Counted from the stretch's first letter, positions 43,183-52,298 are shown. The stretch: DNA of 64,000 bases from Pseudomonas corrugata (GCF_001269905.1 NZ_LHVK01000007.1:186001-250000); one strand, 5' to 3'. Notes: a model not told the origin generated them from the sequence alone. Numbers and translations are program-made.

Positions 43183-44214
43183 TCATTGGGCGCTTTGAAA
43201 ACCTTCGAGAACATTCACGGCGTTGATGCCGATTTCCGCCACCGCATAGCCGCCTTCCATCACGAACAGCGTCGGCTTGCCAAGTGCCGCGATGCGTTTG
43301 CCCATCGCCAGGTAATCCGGGCTGTCGAGCTTGAACTGCGAGATCGGGTCATCCTTGAACGTGTCCACGCCCAGCGAGACGACGATGACATCGGCGTCGT
43401 AACCCTGGACCTCGCTGCACGCCTGCTCCAGCGCAGCACTCCAGGTGTCCCAGCCTGAACCGGCCGGCAACGGATAGTTGAAGTTGAAGCCTTCGCCAGC
43501 GCCTTCGCCGCGCTCGTCCGCATAACCGAGGAAGAATGGAAATTCTGCCTCTGGATGGCCATGAATCGAGGCGAACAGCACATCGCTGCGCCCATAGAAG
43601 ATCGACTGAGTGCCGTTGCCGTGGTGGTAATCCACATCGAGGATTGCGACCTTCCCATGGCCCTGGTCGAGAAACGCCTGTGCCGCGATGGCTGCGTTAT
43701 TGAGGTAGCAATAACCCCCCATCAGATCACTGGCTGCGTGATGCCCCGGCGGCCGACACAGCGCAAAGGCACTGCGCGCGCCACGCTGGATCTCGGCCTG
43801 GGCGGTGAGGGCCACCTGGGCTGCGCTGTAGGCGGCTTGCCAGGTCCCGGCAGTGATCGGCGCGCCACCGTCGAAGCTGTAATAACCGAGTTGGCCGTGC
43901 AGGCTCTTCGGGATCACCGTGCGCAGGGTGCGAGCCGGCCAAGTGAAGGGCAGCAAGTCGCCGTCGCGGTTGTATTCGGCCCAGCGATCCCAGGCGCCTT
44001 TGAAGAACTCCAGGTAGGCGGGGGTGTGGATGCGCTGGATGGGTGCCAGGCCGAAATCCCGTGGCGCTTGCACCGGCCCCAACGCGCGAGCCTTGACCCG
44101 CTCCAGCACGTGGTCGGCGCGGGAGGGCATTTCGAAACAGGGCATGAGCTGCCCGTCCATGAGCTCGCAACGGCCGTGGTGCAGGTGGTGATCGTCTGAA
44201 TAGATCGTCAGCAT
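43183..44214 (-). CDS. Acetylpolyamine amidohydrolase (histone deacetylase family)
   Basis: A 343-residue zinc hydrolase of the HDAC superfamily. 'RIHTPAYLEFFKGAW' is an early motif, 'LCRPPGHHA' is the catalytic His pair, 'DVDYHHGNGT' gives the zinc ligands Asp and His, and 'LGVDTFKDDPIS' the third zinc Asp. The long insert and size match acetylpolyamine deacetylases (AphA/B type), which remove acetyl groups from acetylated putrescine or cadaverine. It forms an operon with the polyamine-binding protein, so imported acetylpolyamines would be deacetylated and used as carbon and nitrogen source. The ATG at 44214 starts 'MLTIYSDDHHLHHG'. Confidence 0.92.
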   Translation of the reverse strand: MLTIYSDDHHLHHGRCELMDGQLMPCFEMPSRADHVLERVKARALGPVQAPRDFGLAPIQRIHTPAYLEFFKGAWDRWAEYNRDGDLLPFTWPARTLRTVIPKSLHGQLGYYSFDGGAPITAGTWQAAYSAAQVALTAQAEIQRGARSAFALCRPPGHHAASDLMGGYCYLNNAAIAAQAFLDQGHGKVAILDVDYHHGNGTQSIFYGRSDVLFASIHGHPEAEFPFFLGYADERGEGAGEGFNFNYPLPAGSGWDTWSAALEQACSEVQGYDADVIVVSLGVDTFKDDPISQFKLDSPDYLAMGKRIAALGKPTLFVMEGGYAVAEIGINAVNVLEGFQSAQ

Positions 44215-44395
44215 TGTTGTTCTCCGCAAGGGGACTGATCGGTTGAGGATAGTCTTGCGGCGGGTGGCACTCAGGAGAACGGTGGGAGAGGCCAAAAGGG
44301 GATTGAAATGGCCAAAAGGTTTGACCGGAAATGGCTCTTTGGTGGGATCAGGACCTTAGGATCAAGGCATGGCGATGGCGCGGTCGTACGCTGGA

Positions 44396-45307
44396 CTATT
44401 GCAACTGAGACAGCTTGTGGCGCTCGCTGAATGCAGGACTCTTCGCAAATACTTCGGCGATGAAATCCATGAATACGAGGGCGCGTTTGGGCAGGAGCCT
44501 ATCCGCCAGGTAGACGACTTGAAGGGGGACGGGCGGGGCCACGTAGTCCCTTAGCACCAACTGCAGATTGCCATTCTTCAGCCCTTCCTCGTAAAGCCAT
44601 TCGGGCCCCTGTGCGATCCCCAGCCCTGCATTGACACATTCTCGTATGGCCTCGGGCGAGTTGACCCGGAGCCTGCCGGAAACTGGAACATCGATATTGC
44701 GGAAACGCCATGTGGTGCCTGTCGACAGCAGAGTGTAGATCAGGCAATCGTGCGTTCTCAGATCATTGGGCGTAACGGGGATTCCGCGTTTGGCCAGGTA
44801 TCCCTTGCTGGCAACGCACACACGCTCGAACCAGGCCAGCGGTCGGGCACGCATTGCGCTGTCTTCCAGATGCCCGATGCGAATCGCCAGTTCAGCCCCT
44901 TCGTCGACCAGATTTACATAGCGGTCATTGAGCTGCAGATCGAGCGTCAACTCTGGATAGCGTTCCAGGAAGGCAGAGACATGCGGCAAGACGAAGGTAT
45001 GGGCTAGCGCGGTCGGACAGGCGATGCGCAACAATCCGGACGGGGCGACGTTCTCCCTGAAGGACGACTCCGATTGTGCTACGGCGTCGAGAATGCGCAG
45101 GGCGTCTGCGTAATAGCGCTCTCCCTCGGGGGTGAGAGCAAGCTTTCGCGTGGATCGGTGCAGCAACCTGGTCTGTAGATGATCTTCCAGCGCCGCCACA
45201 TAGCGGCTGACGTTGGGCTGACCCAGCCCCAAGTCGCGCCCCGCAGCCGAGAAACTTCCTGTCTCGACAGCGCGGACAAAGCAGGTCATCAGCAGCAGTC
45301 GATCCAT
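44396..45307 (-). CDS. LysR-type transcriptional regulator
   Basis: A 303-residue LysR regulator: winged helix-turn-helix (about 1-60; 'SFSAAGRDLGLGQPNVSRYVAALE') and a C-terminal LysR substrate domain typical of the CrgA/DsdC-like group ('RIGHLEDSAMRARPLA'). It is divergent from the SDR gene, with 136 bp between starts, and it likely controls the SDR and GST genes. The ligand is unknown. Confidence 0.92.
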   Translation of the reverse strand: MDRLLLMTCFVRAVETGSFSAAGRDLGLGQPNVSRYVAALEDHLQTRLLHRSTRKLALTPEGERYYADALRILDAVAQSESSFRENVAPSGLLRIACPTALAHTFVLPHVSAFLERYPELTLDLQLNDRYVNLVDEGAELAIRIGHLEDSAMRARPLAWFERVCVASKGYLAKRGIPVTPNDLRTHDCLIYTLLSTGTTWRFRNIDVPVSGRLRVNSPEAIRECVNAGLGIAQGPEWLYEEGLKNGNLQLVLRDYVAPPVPLQVVYLADRLLPKRALVFMDFIAEVFAKSPAFSERHKLSQLQ

Positions 45308-45443
45308 TTGGGCCCTTATTCATGCAGTTTCGGCATGGAATGTATGCAAATAAACAATCTTATCAATATGTGGGCATGAATACATAGTTTCCCTCAAGCA
45401 GGTCAGTGCATCGACTGACCTTGAAAACCGAAGGAAACTTTAC

Positions 45444-46190
45444 ATGTCCCGATTACAAGGCAAACGCACTCTCATTACCGGTGGCACCAGCGGCATTGGC
45501 CTGGAAACGGCCAAGCAATTCCTTGCTGAAGGCGCACGGGTGATCGTCACTGGAGTCAATCCGGCATCCATCGCAAATGCCCAGGCGGAACTGGGGAGCG
45601 AGGTTCTGGTACTCCGTGCCGACTCGGCCAGCATCGCTGCTCAGAAGGAACTGGCGCATGCCGTTCAGACTCACTATGGCCAACTCGATGTTGCCTTCCT
45701 CAATGCGGGCGTATCCGTTTGGCTGCCAATCGAAGAGTGGACGGAGGACATGTTCGATCGCTCCTTCGACATCAACGTCAAGGGGCCGTACTTTCTGATT
45801 CAGGCGCTGCTACCCGTCTTTGCGAACCCCGCGTCGGTCGTGCTCAATACATCGGTCAATGCACACATCGGCGCTGCGCATTCATCGGTGTATGGGGCGA
45901 CAAAGGCCGAGTTCCTCAACATGTCGAAGACGCTTTCGAGCGAACTGCTCCAGCGTGGCATTCGTTTCAATGCCGTCAGCCCCGGCCCGGTCGATACGCC
46001 GCTTTACGACAAGCTCGGGATTCCCGATGCCTATCGCGAGCAGGTCAACAAAGACATCGTTGCGACCATCCCGTTCGGCCGCTTCGGCACGCCCGAGGAA
46101 GTCGCCAAGGCTGTGCTGTACCTGGCTTCGGACGAGTCACGATGGACGGTTGGTTCGGAAATCATTGTCGACGGCGGCCGCTCGCTCTAA
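45444..46190 (+). CDS. SDR-family oxidoreductase
   Basis: A 248-residue classical short-chain dehydrogenase/reductase. The nucleotide-binding 'TGGTSGIG' is at residues 12-19, 'LNAGVS' mid-protein, catalytic Ser in 'VLNTSVNAH', 'YGATK' (Tyr and Lys of the catalytic motif YxxxK) and 'SPGPVDTPLY' at the end. The cofactor is probably NADP(H) or NAD(H); substrate unknown. The start ATG has AAGGAAA upstream. A GST gene lies 84 bp downstream, and both are likely under the divergent LysR regulator. Confidence 0.93.
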   Translation: MSRLQGKRTLITGGTSGIGLETAKQFLAEGARVIVTGVNPASIANAQAELGSEVLVLRADSASIAAQKELAHAVQTHYGQLDVAFLNAGVSVWLPIEEWTEDMFDRSFDINVKGPYFLIQALLPVFANPASVVLNTSVNAHIGAAHSSVYGATKAEFLNMSKTLSSELLQRGIRFNAVSPGPVDTPLYDKLGIPDAYREQVNKDIVATIPFGRFGTPEEVAKAVLYLASDESRWTVGSEIIVDGGRSL

Positions 46191-46274
46191 GTGCTTCGCA
46201 CGAACGACGCTTCTATATAGCCCGGCGCCCATGCGTGGCGGCGGGTGCGGATTCTTTTATTGATGGGTATTCCA

Positions 46275-46952
46275 ATGTCCCGATCACCGCTGGTGCTCGT
46301 CAGCCACCACTTGTGTCCATTCGTTCAGCGAGTGGCCATCGTGTTGCTCGAAAAAGAAGTTTCCTTTCAGCGTCTAAATGTCGACCTTCGCGACAGGCCG
46401 GACTGGTTTCTGACGATGTCACCAACGGGCAAGGTTCCGCTGCTCAAGGTGCCAGATGGCAATGAGGGCGGGTCCGTTCTATTCGAGAGCGTCGCCATCT
46501 GTGAATACCTGGAGGACGTGCACCCCGACCCTGCGTTGCATCCGGTGAATGCGCTGACCCGAGCACAACACCGCGCCTGGATCGAATTCGCATCTGCCAC
46601 CTTGGGGGACGCATGGGGATTTCTGAACGCCTCAGATCAGCAGACAGCCCTTGGAAAATCCGCAGCTTTGAGAGGAAAGCTGGAGCGATTCGACGGTGAA
46701 ATGTCAGACGGCCCTTATTTCGCCGGACAAAGACTCAGTATGGTCGACATCGCCATGGCCCCGGTCTTTCGCTATTTCGACATACTTGGATTCGCATCCA
46801 ACCACCCTCTGTTCGATGGGCTGAGCCGAGTGGCTGAGTGGCGTCGTGCCCTGGCTAAACATCCCAGTATTCAGGCGGCCGTTGCAGAGGACTACGCCGT
46901 CCGGTTCCGCGAGCATTTGCAAGAAGCAGGAGCGGTACTGGCGACTGCATAG
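46275..46952 (+). CDS. Glutathione S-transferase family protein
   Basis: A 225-residue glutathione S-transferase. The N-terminal thioredoxin fold has 'HHLCPFVQRVAIVLLEKEV', where Cys is the catalytic residue of omega/beta-type enzymes, plus 'PTGKVPLLKV' (cis-Pro) and 'LFESVAICEYLED' (glutathione-binding Glu-Ser). The helical C-terminal domain follows from about 95. The start is uncertain among ATG 46263 and ATG 46275 (used). Probably detoxification; no substrate evident. Confidence 0.88.
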   Translation: MSRSPLVLVSHHLCPFVQRVAIVLLEKEVSFQRLNVDLRDRPDWFLTMSPTGKVPLLKVPDGNEGGSVLFESVAICEYLEDVHPDPALHPVNALTRAQHRAWIEFASATLGDAWGFLNASDQQTALGKSAALRGKLERFDGEMSDGPYFAGQRLSMVDIAMAPVFRYFDILGFASNHPLFDGLSRVAEWRRALAKHPSIQAAVAEDYAVRFREHLQEAGAVLATA

Positions 46953-47077
46953 GGACGTTACACCCTTCAATGGATGTGCGACGAAATCGGCCCTCAAGTC
47001 GTTGTCATGGCCGTTCAGGACAAACACTTCTGAAGTGAACCCGACGCAATGCGCCGGGCTTGCGGGAAGGCTTACGG

Positions 47078-47440
47078 CTATCGCGGATCAACGTTATCCA
47101 GCGCCCGGTTTGCCAGCAACGAACTCAGCTCGATCAATTGCTGAATGCCAAGGGCAACGTGGCGGCGAGAGCCATCCAGTTCAAATGCCAAATCGCTGAC
47201 CATCGCATCAGCCGAAGCCAGGGTTTCGCTGAGGTTGGCGAGCAGGCATTCGGTGTCGACGTCTTCTACGACGGTGAACAGCTGACCCGGTTGGGTGGTG
47301 GCTTCAGGTTTTTCCGGTTTCGGTAATAGGTAAAAATCCAGAGCACGTTTGGCGGCGGCGTCGAGTTTTTGGGCGTTGATGCCGTCGGTGTAGGGGGAGG
47401 TTGGGTCTGCTTCTGGAGGGTTCGGAGTTATTTTGAACAT
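47078..47440 (-). CDS. DUF6124 family small protein
   Basis: A 120-residue protein of the Pseudomonas DUF6124 family: it starts 'MFKITPNPPE' and has 'KLDAAAKRALDFYL' and a late 'RRHVALGIQQLIELSSLLANRAL'. It is cytoplasmic, mostly helical and function is unknown. Family copies are numerous in fluorescent pseudomonads. The leader is a repeat-rich region (see the structured element at 47512). Confidence 0.8.
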   Translation of the reverse strand: MFKITPNPPEADPTSPYTDGINAQKLDAAAKRALDFYLLPKPEKPEATTQPGQLFTVVEDVDTECLLANLSETLASADAMVSDLAFELDGSRRHVALGIQQLIELSSLLANRALDNVDPR

Positions 47441-47511
47441 TCGTATATTTCCACTAGTAGGGCCGCAACCGTCTCGCTACTAAACGAAAGGCGGCAGCTG
47501 TGCGCAAGTTA

Positions 47512-47634
47512 GTAGACCGGTGAAATACACAAAGCCCGGCGCGCCCGAAGGCGCCATGCGCACAGCCACCATCGAATGCAGGCGAATGCCTGATTGATGA
47601 GGCTCATGCAGCCATGTGTATTACCGGGCTACTA
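47512..47634. repeat. Structured intergenic element with imperfect inverted ends
   Basis: AGTAGACCGGTGAAATACAC (47512 on) and TGTGTATTACCGGGCTACT (to 47634) can pair with small bulges and enclose about 80 bases. Inside are two more hairpins: GCGCGCCCGAAGGCGC (47541 on) and CAGGCGAATGCCTG (47579 on). It lies upstream of the DUF6124 gene and may be one of the dispersed palindromic repeat families of P. fluorescens, or a leader RNA. Confidence 0.5.
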
Positions 47635-47756
47635 AACCCGACCACTGATGGGCAGTGGCAGGGAAACGATAGAGCCAGGGGACAAGGCGCACAAGCGGGC
47701 GGATTCTGGCGTAGTTGTAGGTAAAGGCGCAAGGTTGGGTAGCCTGGTGGAAGGCT

Positions 47757-47860
47757 GGCGGTAAGGCCATGCGCGGTGGGCTCGGAGATGGCTGTAACTT
47801 GTGGCGAGGGAGCTTGCACTATTCGACGGCGTAGTCGTCGCGGGTTTGCTGGCATGGTAC
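47757..47860 (+). repeat. First copy of a 100-bp dispersed repeat
   Basis: TGGCGGTAAGGCCATGCGCG to about 47860, with GGAGCTTGC and a GACGGCGTAGTCGTC palindrome, is about three-quarters identical by eye to the stretch from 48051. Both are in the same orientation. Confidence 0.65.
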
Positions 47861-48050
47861 ATGGTGCGTCATGGTTGATCGGATCCCTTGCCATAGAAAC
47901 ACGAAAGCCCGCAGAGATTTCTCTCAAGCGGGCTTCGGAAGGTAGGCTCGAGAATCACTTCTCATGCGTGGGGGTAATGTGTATTGCGGAACAATCACTC
48001 TGTCAACAGGTTGGATGAATACTCATAATCCGCGGGCTTCCCGTGGTGTC

Positions 48051-48155
48051 TGGCGGTCAGGGCATGCGATGCGGGCTGAAGATGGCTCAAAATGTATGGC
48101 GAAGGAGCTTGCTCCCGTTCGGCGGCGTAGCCGTCGTGGGTTGGCTGGTGTGGTT
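48051..48155 (+). repeat. Second copy of the 100-bp dispersed repeat
   Basis: TGGCGGTCAGGGCATGCGAT at 48051, then GGAGCTTGCTCCCGTTCGGC and GGCGGCGTAGCCGTCGTGGG, matches the copy at 47757, 294 bp away. Further GC-rich palindromic DNA (GCTGCGCAGCC) follows to 48235. Confidence 0.65.
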
Positions 48156-48268
48156 TTCGGTAGGAATGCGTCGGCTGAATTGGGGCTGCTGCGCAGCCCG
48201 GCGGGGCGGTGCGACGCTTCGCTAAATCCCCTCGCCACAGGAGATAAAAGCTGTCCCCAGGTTTGGGC

Positions 48269-49261
48269 TCAGGGCCTGAACTGACTCGGCGCCACGCCGC
48301 TCCAGCGGACGAAGGCGTGGCGGAAGCTGGCGGTTTCGCTGAAGCCCAGCAGTTCGGCGATGCGGTGGATGGGGAGTTGGTCCTCGCAGAGCATTTGCTT
48401 GGCCCGCTCGAAGCGTAGTTCGTCCAGTAGCTCCTGGTAGCTGCAACCCGAATCCTTGAGGTGCCGGCGTAACGTGCGGGCGGAGCAGTTCATTTGTTCG
48501 GCCAGGCCTTCCAGGCCGGGGGCGGCGTCGAGTTGGGCGGCGAGCAGTTGGCGGATGCGGCCCAGCCAAGCCTGGCGGCCGGTGAATTCGATGTTTTGCT
48601 TGCGGCAGCGTTCGGCCATGGCGTGGTGGGTGATGGGGTCGGCCAGCGGCAACGGGTGATCGAGCCAGTGGCGGTCGAAGGCAAAGGCGTTGTCGATGGC
48701 CCCGAAACGCACCGGGCAATCGAAATGGGCCCCGTAGCGGGCTTGGTAATCCGGTGCCGGGTGTTCGAAGCGCGCCGCGCGCAAGGGCAGCGGGTGACCG
48801 AGCAGGTCGTTGCAGATGACTTTCAGCGAGACCATGCAGAATTCGGCATTGAACGCGGCCAGGGCTGGGGCCTCTCGATAATCGCTGGCGCTGAACCAGA
48901 GATGCTCGCCGTCGTCTTCCAGGTTCAGGTCGAAGAGTGTTCCCAATAGCGCCGGATAGCGCAGCGCCAGTTGCAAGGCGTCACCTAAGGTGGCACTGGT
49001 GAGCAGGGCGTAGCCGAGCATGCCGTAGGATGAAACGTGCATGCTGCGTCCCAATTCCAGGCCGATGTCGTGCTTGAGAGCTACGGCGTTGGCGCAGACC
49101 TGCATTTCCTGGTTGGTGGTGATGCGCGTGTCGGCCCGGCTCAGGTCCGCTGCGCTGATGCCGCTGCCGGCCAGCAATGCATCACTAGGCAGGCCTTCGT
49201 GCTTGAAGGCGCTGAGCACCAGTGAGACGGCGTTGAGGGTGGTGAGGTGGGAATGAAGCAT
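48269..49261 (-). CDS. AraC-family regulator with arabinose-binding-like (OruR/ArgR-type) N-terminal domain
   Basis: A 330-residue AraC regulator. The N-terminal about 215 residues form the 'Arabinose_bd' domain ('SSYGMLGYALLTSATLGDALQLALRYPALLG') and the C-terminal 85 residues hold the two helix-turn-helix motifs ('GLEGLAEQMNCSARTLRRHLKDSG' and 'IHRIAELLGFSETASFRHAFVRWSG'). Such regulators often control amino-acid, ornithine or fatty-acid-related genes. The ATG at 49261 was chosen; the extension to 49420 is not family-like. A single REP is upstream. Target is unknown; asparaginase lies next in the same direction upstream. Confidence 0.9.
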   Translation of the reverse strand: MLHSHLTTLNAVSLVLSAFKHEGLPSDALLAGSGISAADLSRADTRITTNQEMQVCANAVALKHDIGLELGRSMHVSSYGMLGYALLTSATLGDALQLALRYPALLGTLFDLNLEDDGEHLWFSASDYREAPALAAFNAEFCMVSLKVICNDLLGHPLPLRAARFEHPAPDYQARYGAHFDCPVRFGAIDNAFAFDRHWLDHPLPLADPITHHAMAERCRKQNIEFTGRQAWLGRIRQLLAAQLDAAPGLEGLAEQMNCSARTLRRHLKDSGCSYQELLDELRFERAKQMLCEDQLPIHRIAELLGFSETASFRHAFVRWSGVAPSQFRP

Positions 49262-49407
49262 GTCCGTTTCCAGCCTGGGGAGGCTGTAAATGGAGCAGGT
49301 TGTGTGCCGGGAGTAAAGCCCAACGTTGCCAAGCTTCGTGGCGGCAAATTGTCGGAGCAGAGCCTGGTCGCGATATATCGCCGCGATTTCTGAGGATCGC
49401 GTCAACG

Positions 49408-49437
49408 TCGTCGCGGGCAAGCCTTGCTCCCACAGGT
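49408..49437 (-). repeat. Single degenerate REP element
   Basis: CGTCGCGGGCAAGCCTTGCT at 49410 followed by CCCACAGG is one REP arm without a partner, between the AraC gene start and the asparaginase stop. Confidence 0.75.
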
Positions 49438-49448
49438 GTGCCTGGCGG

Positions 49449-50453
49449 TCAGATCAGTTCGCCACACAGGTCCAGCTCAACCAACCGCCGAACCTCATCC
49501 ACCGGCAGCCCTGCGCCGATCAACGCCTGCAACTTGCCGAACGCAGCCTCGCGGGTCATGCCGCCGCCGGACAGCACGCCGACGCCGCGCAAACGGCTGC
49601 CGGCCTCGTACACGTCCAGCTCCACGCCGCCTTCATGGCATTGGGTCACGGCGACCACCACCACATCGTTGTCCCGCGCTCGGGCCAGGCTGGCGAGGAA
49701 GGCTGGGTTGTCGCTTGGGCCGGTGCCGCTGCCGTAGCATTCCAGCACCAGCCCCTGGATCCCGCTGCCCAGCAGCCCATCGAGGATGTCGGCGCTGATG
49801 CCCGGGAACAACGGTAGTACCGCGACGTTCGCCAACTGCTTCGGCTGGTTGTAATTCAGCTGCGCCGGCAGCGAAGTGGCTTTGGCACCGCCGCCCTGAC
49901 GCTCCAGGCGTTTGAACGGATGGCGACCGAAACTGCGCACTTTCGCGCAACGGGTCGGCGCCAGCAGCTCGCCGTGGAAGTACAGGTGTACGCCCGGCGC
50001 CAGGCCTTGGCCGAGGGCGACCAGGGCGCCGCTGAGGTTCTCCCAGGCATCGCTGTCGGTCACGCCGGCGGGCAGCATGGAGCCGGTGAAGCAAACACGG
50101 GCGTGCAGGCCCAACAGCTGGAAGCTCATCGCCGCCGCGCTGTAGGCCAGGGTATCGGTGCCATGCAGGATCAATACGCTGTCGCACCCCTGCACATCCA
50201 CGGCGTCGACCACCGCTTCGCGCAGTTGCTGCCAGTAGGCCGGGGTCATGTTGGCGCTATCGATCAACGGCGACATTTCCCGGAAGCGCCATTGCGGGAT
50301 AACCAGTTCAGGTTGGCTGTGCAGGTAGTCGCGCATGCGTGCTTCAAAGCCGGATGCCGGAGCGAGGCCATGGGCGCTGGCTTGCATACCGATGGTTCCG
50401 CCGGTGTAGAGCACCATGACGTGCTGGGCGGCAGGGTAGGTCGAGGAATTCAT
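49449..50453 (-). CDS. ansA: L-asparaginase, type I (cytoplasmic)
   Basis: A 334-residue asparaginase that hydrolyses L-asparagine to aspartate and ammonia. 'LYTGGTIGMQ' (Thr of the first catalytic motif) and 'LILHGTDTLAYSAAAMSF' (Thr-Asp-Lys-equivalent site) are the two signature motifs; 'ECYGSGTGPSDNPAFL' is a later conserved region. No signal peptide, so it is cytoplasmic. It is upstream of the AGCS symporter gene's stop in the same direction, and aspA further on would turn the aspartate into fumarate. Confidence 0.93.
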   Translation of the reverse strand: MNSSTYPAAQHVMVLYTGGTIGMQASAHGLAPASGFEARMRDYLHSQPELVIPQWRFREMSPLIDSANMTPAYWQQLREAVVDAVDVQGCDSVLILHGTDTLAYSAAAMSFQLLGLHARVCFTGSMLPAGVTDSDAWENLSGALVALGQGLAPGVHLYFHGELLAPTRCAKVRSFGRHPFKRLERQGGGAKATSLPAQLNYNQPKQLANVAVLPLFPGISADILDGLLGSGIQGLVLECYGSGTGPSDNPAFLASLARARDNDVVVVAVTQCHEGGVELDVYEAGSRLRGVGVLSGGGMTREAAFGKLQALIGAGLPVDEVRRLVELDLCGELI

Positions 50454-50540
50454 GGTCGTTCTCCGAGGACGAAAACGGCAGCTTGATCGAGCTGCCCCAA
50501 CATAAGGTCGAGCATGACGCCGACCTTACGCTGTGTCACG

Positions 50541-50569
50541 CCGGGCGCAGGGGATGCGCCCGGTTTTTT
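50541..50569 (+). terminator. Hairpin with T-run on the plus strand, between two minus-strand genes
   Basis: CCGGGCGCAGGGGATGCGCCCGG is followed by TTTTTTT on the plus strand. No plus-strand gene precedes it. On the minus strand it lies after the AGCS stop but with no downstream T-run, so its role is unclear. Confidence 0.4.
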
Positions 50570-50585
50570 GCAGCAGGTTTGCCGA

Positions 50586-52034
50586 TCAGCGTTGCGCTGC
50601 GGCCACACCGGTCACCGCGTCAGGCTGGGCAGCCGCTGCGGTTGGGGTGGCTGGCCAGGCTTTGCGGTCCAGGTCCAGGTCCGGGAACTTGCTGGAATCA
50701 AAGACCGGAGTCTTGATGCCGGCCGAACGCTGGGCGTCGTAGTCGCGCAGGATGCGCATGCCGACCTTGAACAGCAGGAACAGGGCGATCAGGTTCACGA
50801 ACGCCAGCAGGGTCATGGTGATGTCGGCGAAGGCGAACACGGTGCTGAGGTTTTCGATAGCGCCCCAGAAAATCAGGACCAGAACCATTGCGCGATAACC
50901 GATCAGCGCTTTGCGGTTTTCACCGAGCATGAAGCGCAGGTTATTTTCGCCCAGGTAGTAGTTGTAGAGGATCGAGGTGAACACGAACAGCGCCAGGGCC
51001 ACGGAGATGAACATCCGGCCCCAGTCACCGACCACGGCGGCCAGGGAGTTCTGGGTCAGGGCAATGCCGTCGCCTTCGAAGCCAGGGGTGTAGAAGCCCG
51101 ACAGCAGGATCAGCAGCGCGGTGCAGGTGCAGATCACGAAGGTATCCAGGAACACGCTGAAGGCCTGGACTACGCCTTGGGCAACCGGGTGCTCGACCGA
51201 AGCAACGGCGGCTACGTTAGGCGCACTGCCCAGGCCTGCTTCGTTGGCGAAGACGCCGCGCTTGACGCCCATGACGATGGCGCTGCCGATCAGGCCACCA
51301 AACGCCTGGTCCAGGCCAAAGGCGCTCTTGACGATGGTTGCCAGCATGGCCGGTACGTGGTCGAACTGCAGCGCGATCACATAGATGGTCACGGCGATGT
51401 AGGCCAGGGTCTTGACCGGTACCAGCAGGTCGGCAACGCGGGCGATACGCTTGATTCCGCCGATGAACACCAGGCCCAGCAGCACGGCCAGGCCCAGACC
51501 GGTGTAAGTGGTGTCGAGGCCGAAGGCGTTGTTCAGCGAGTGGGTCACGGCGTGGGCTTGCAGGCCGTTGAAGGCGAAGCCGAAAGTGACCAGCAGCAGG
51601 AAGGCCATGATCATGCCCAACCAGCGTTTCTGCAGGCCGTGCTGAATGTAGTAGGACGGGCCGCCACGGTACTGGCCTTCGGAGTCGCAGCGCTTGTAGA
51701 GTTGGCCGAGGGAGCACTCGAAGAAACTGCTGGACATGCCGACCAGCGCGGTTACCCACATCCAGAACACTGCACCGGGGCCGCCGAGGGTCACGGCGAT
51801 GCCGACACCGGCAATGTTGCCCGCGCCGACACGACCGGCGAGGCTGAGCATCAGGGCCTGGAAGGAGCTGAGCTGATCGGTGCTGCTTTTGAGGCTGTCA
51901 CGGAATACCGCGAACATATGGAAGAAATGACGGAACTGGACGAAACGCGAGCGGATCGTGAAGTAGCCGCCGAGCCCGACAATGAGCGCGATCAGCACTT
52001 TCCCTGAGAGGAAGTCGTTGATGACTTCAAGCAT
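50586..52034 (-). CDS. Sodium:alanine/amino acid symporter (AGCS family)
   Basis: A 482-residue membrane protein of the alanine/glycine:cation symporter family. It has about eleven helices. 'SSFQALMLSLAGRVGAGNIAGVGIAVTLGGPGAVFWMWVTALVGM' is the long family signature and 'GVKRGVFANEAGLGSAP' another. It imports an amino acid (Ala, Gly or similar) with Na+. The ATG at 52034 is the start of the first helix. It is preceded by a 446-bp leader region and followed by the asparaginase gene, so an amino-acid catabolic group is likely. Confidence 0.92.
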   Translation of the reverse strand: MLEVINDFLSGKVLIALIVGLGGYFTIRSRFVQFRHFFHMFAVFRDSLKSSTDQLSSFQALMLSLAGRVGAGNIAGVGIAVTLGGPGAVFWMWVTALVGMSSSFFECSLGQLYKRCDSEGQYRGGPSYYIQHGLQKRWLGMIMAFLLLVTFGFAFNGLQAHAVTHSLNNAFGLDTTYTGLGLAVLLGLVFIGGIKRIARVADLLVPVKTLAYIAVTIYVIALQFDHVPAMLATIVKSAFGLDQAFGGLIGSAIVMGVKRGVFANEAGLGSAPNVAAVASVEHPVAQGVVQAFSVFLDTFVICTCTALLILLSGFYTPGFEGDGIALTQNSLAAVVGDWGRMFISVALALFVFTSILYNYYLGENNLRFMLGENRKALIGYRAMVLVLIFWGAIENLSTVFAFADITMTLLAFVNLIALFLLFKVGMRILRDYDAQRSAGIKTPVFDSSKFPDLDLDRKAWPATPTAAAAQPDAVTGVAAAQR

Positions 52035-52298
52035 GAGTATTCCTCGCTGTTTTTTGTTTAAGCAAATGCTGGCCATTTGGAAACATCCCGAAACATCCGT
52101 CGGCGCACGGCTTGACAGGTGAGGCGAGGTTTCGTCCCGGTCCAATTCGCGGGTTTTATTAGTTCGGGTTTCGCATGTTTAAGGTCTCGCTACCGACGAC
52201 CACTCATGCGAAGAGGGGCGGCACTATACCTATCAGAGCCGCGCCCGTCTGCACAGTTGTGGTGCAAGCGACGAAACGTTGTGCCGCAATCGGAAAAA

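Larger units (their letters stand above)
47441..48268. other. 828-bp gap made of repeats
   Basis: No convincing gene is seen between the DUF6124 start and the AraC stop. It holds the structured element (47512-47634), two 100-bp repeats and a hairpin of AAGCCCGC/GCGGGCTT with an inner AGAGA/TCTCT stem (47904-47936). The short open frames in the repeats (for example 'RRRSRRGLAGVVFG') are the usual false peptides of this repeat type. Confidence 0.6.

Noticed and set aside
47776..48284. Small open frames such as the one reading 'RRRSRRGLAGVVFG'.
   Set aside because: They lie in a repeated DNA element; two copies give similar peptides because the DNA is repeated, and no start or ribosome site supports them.
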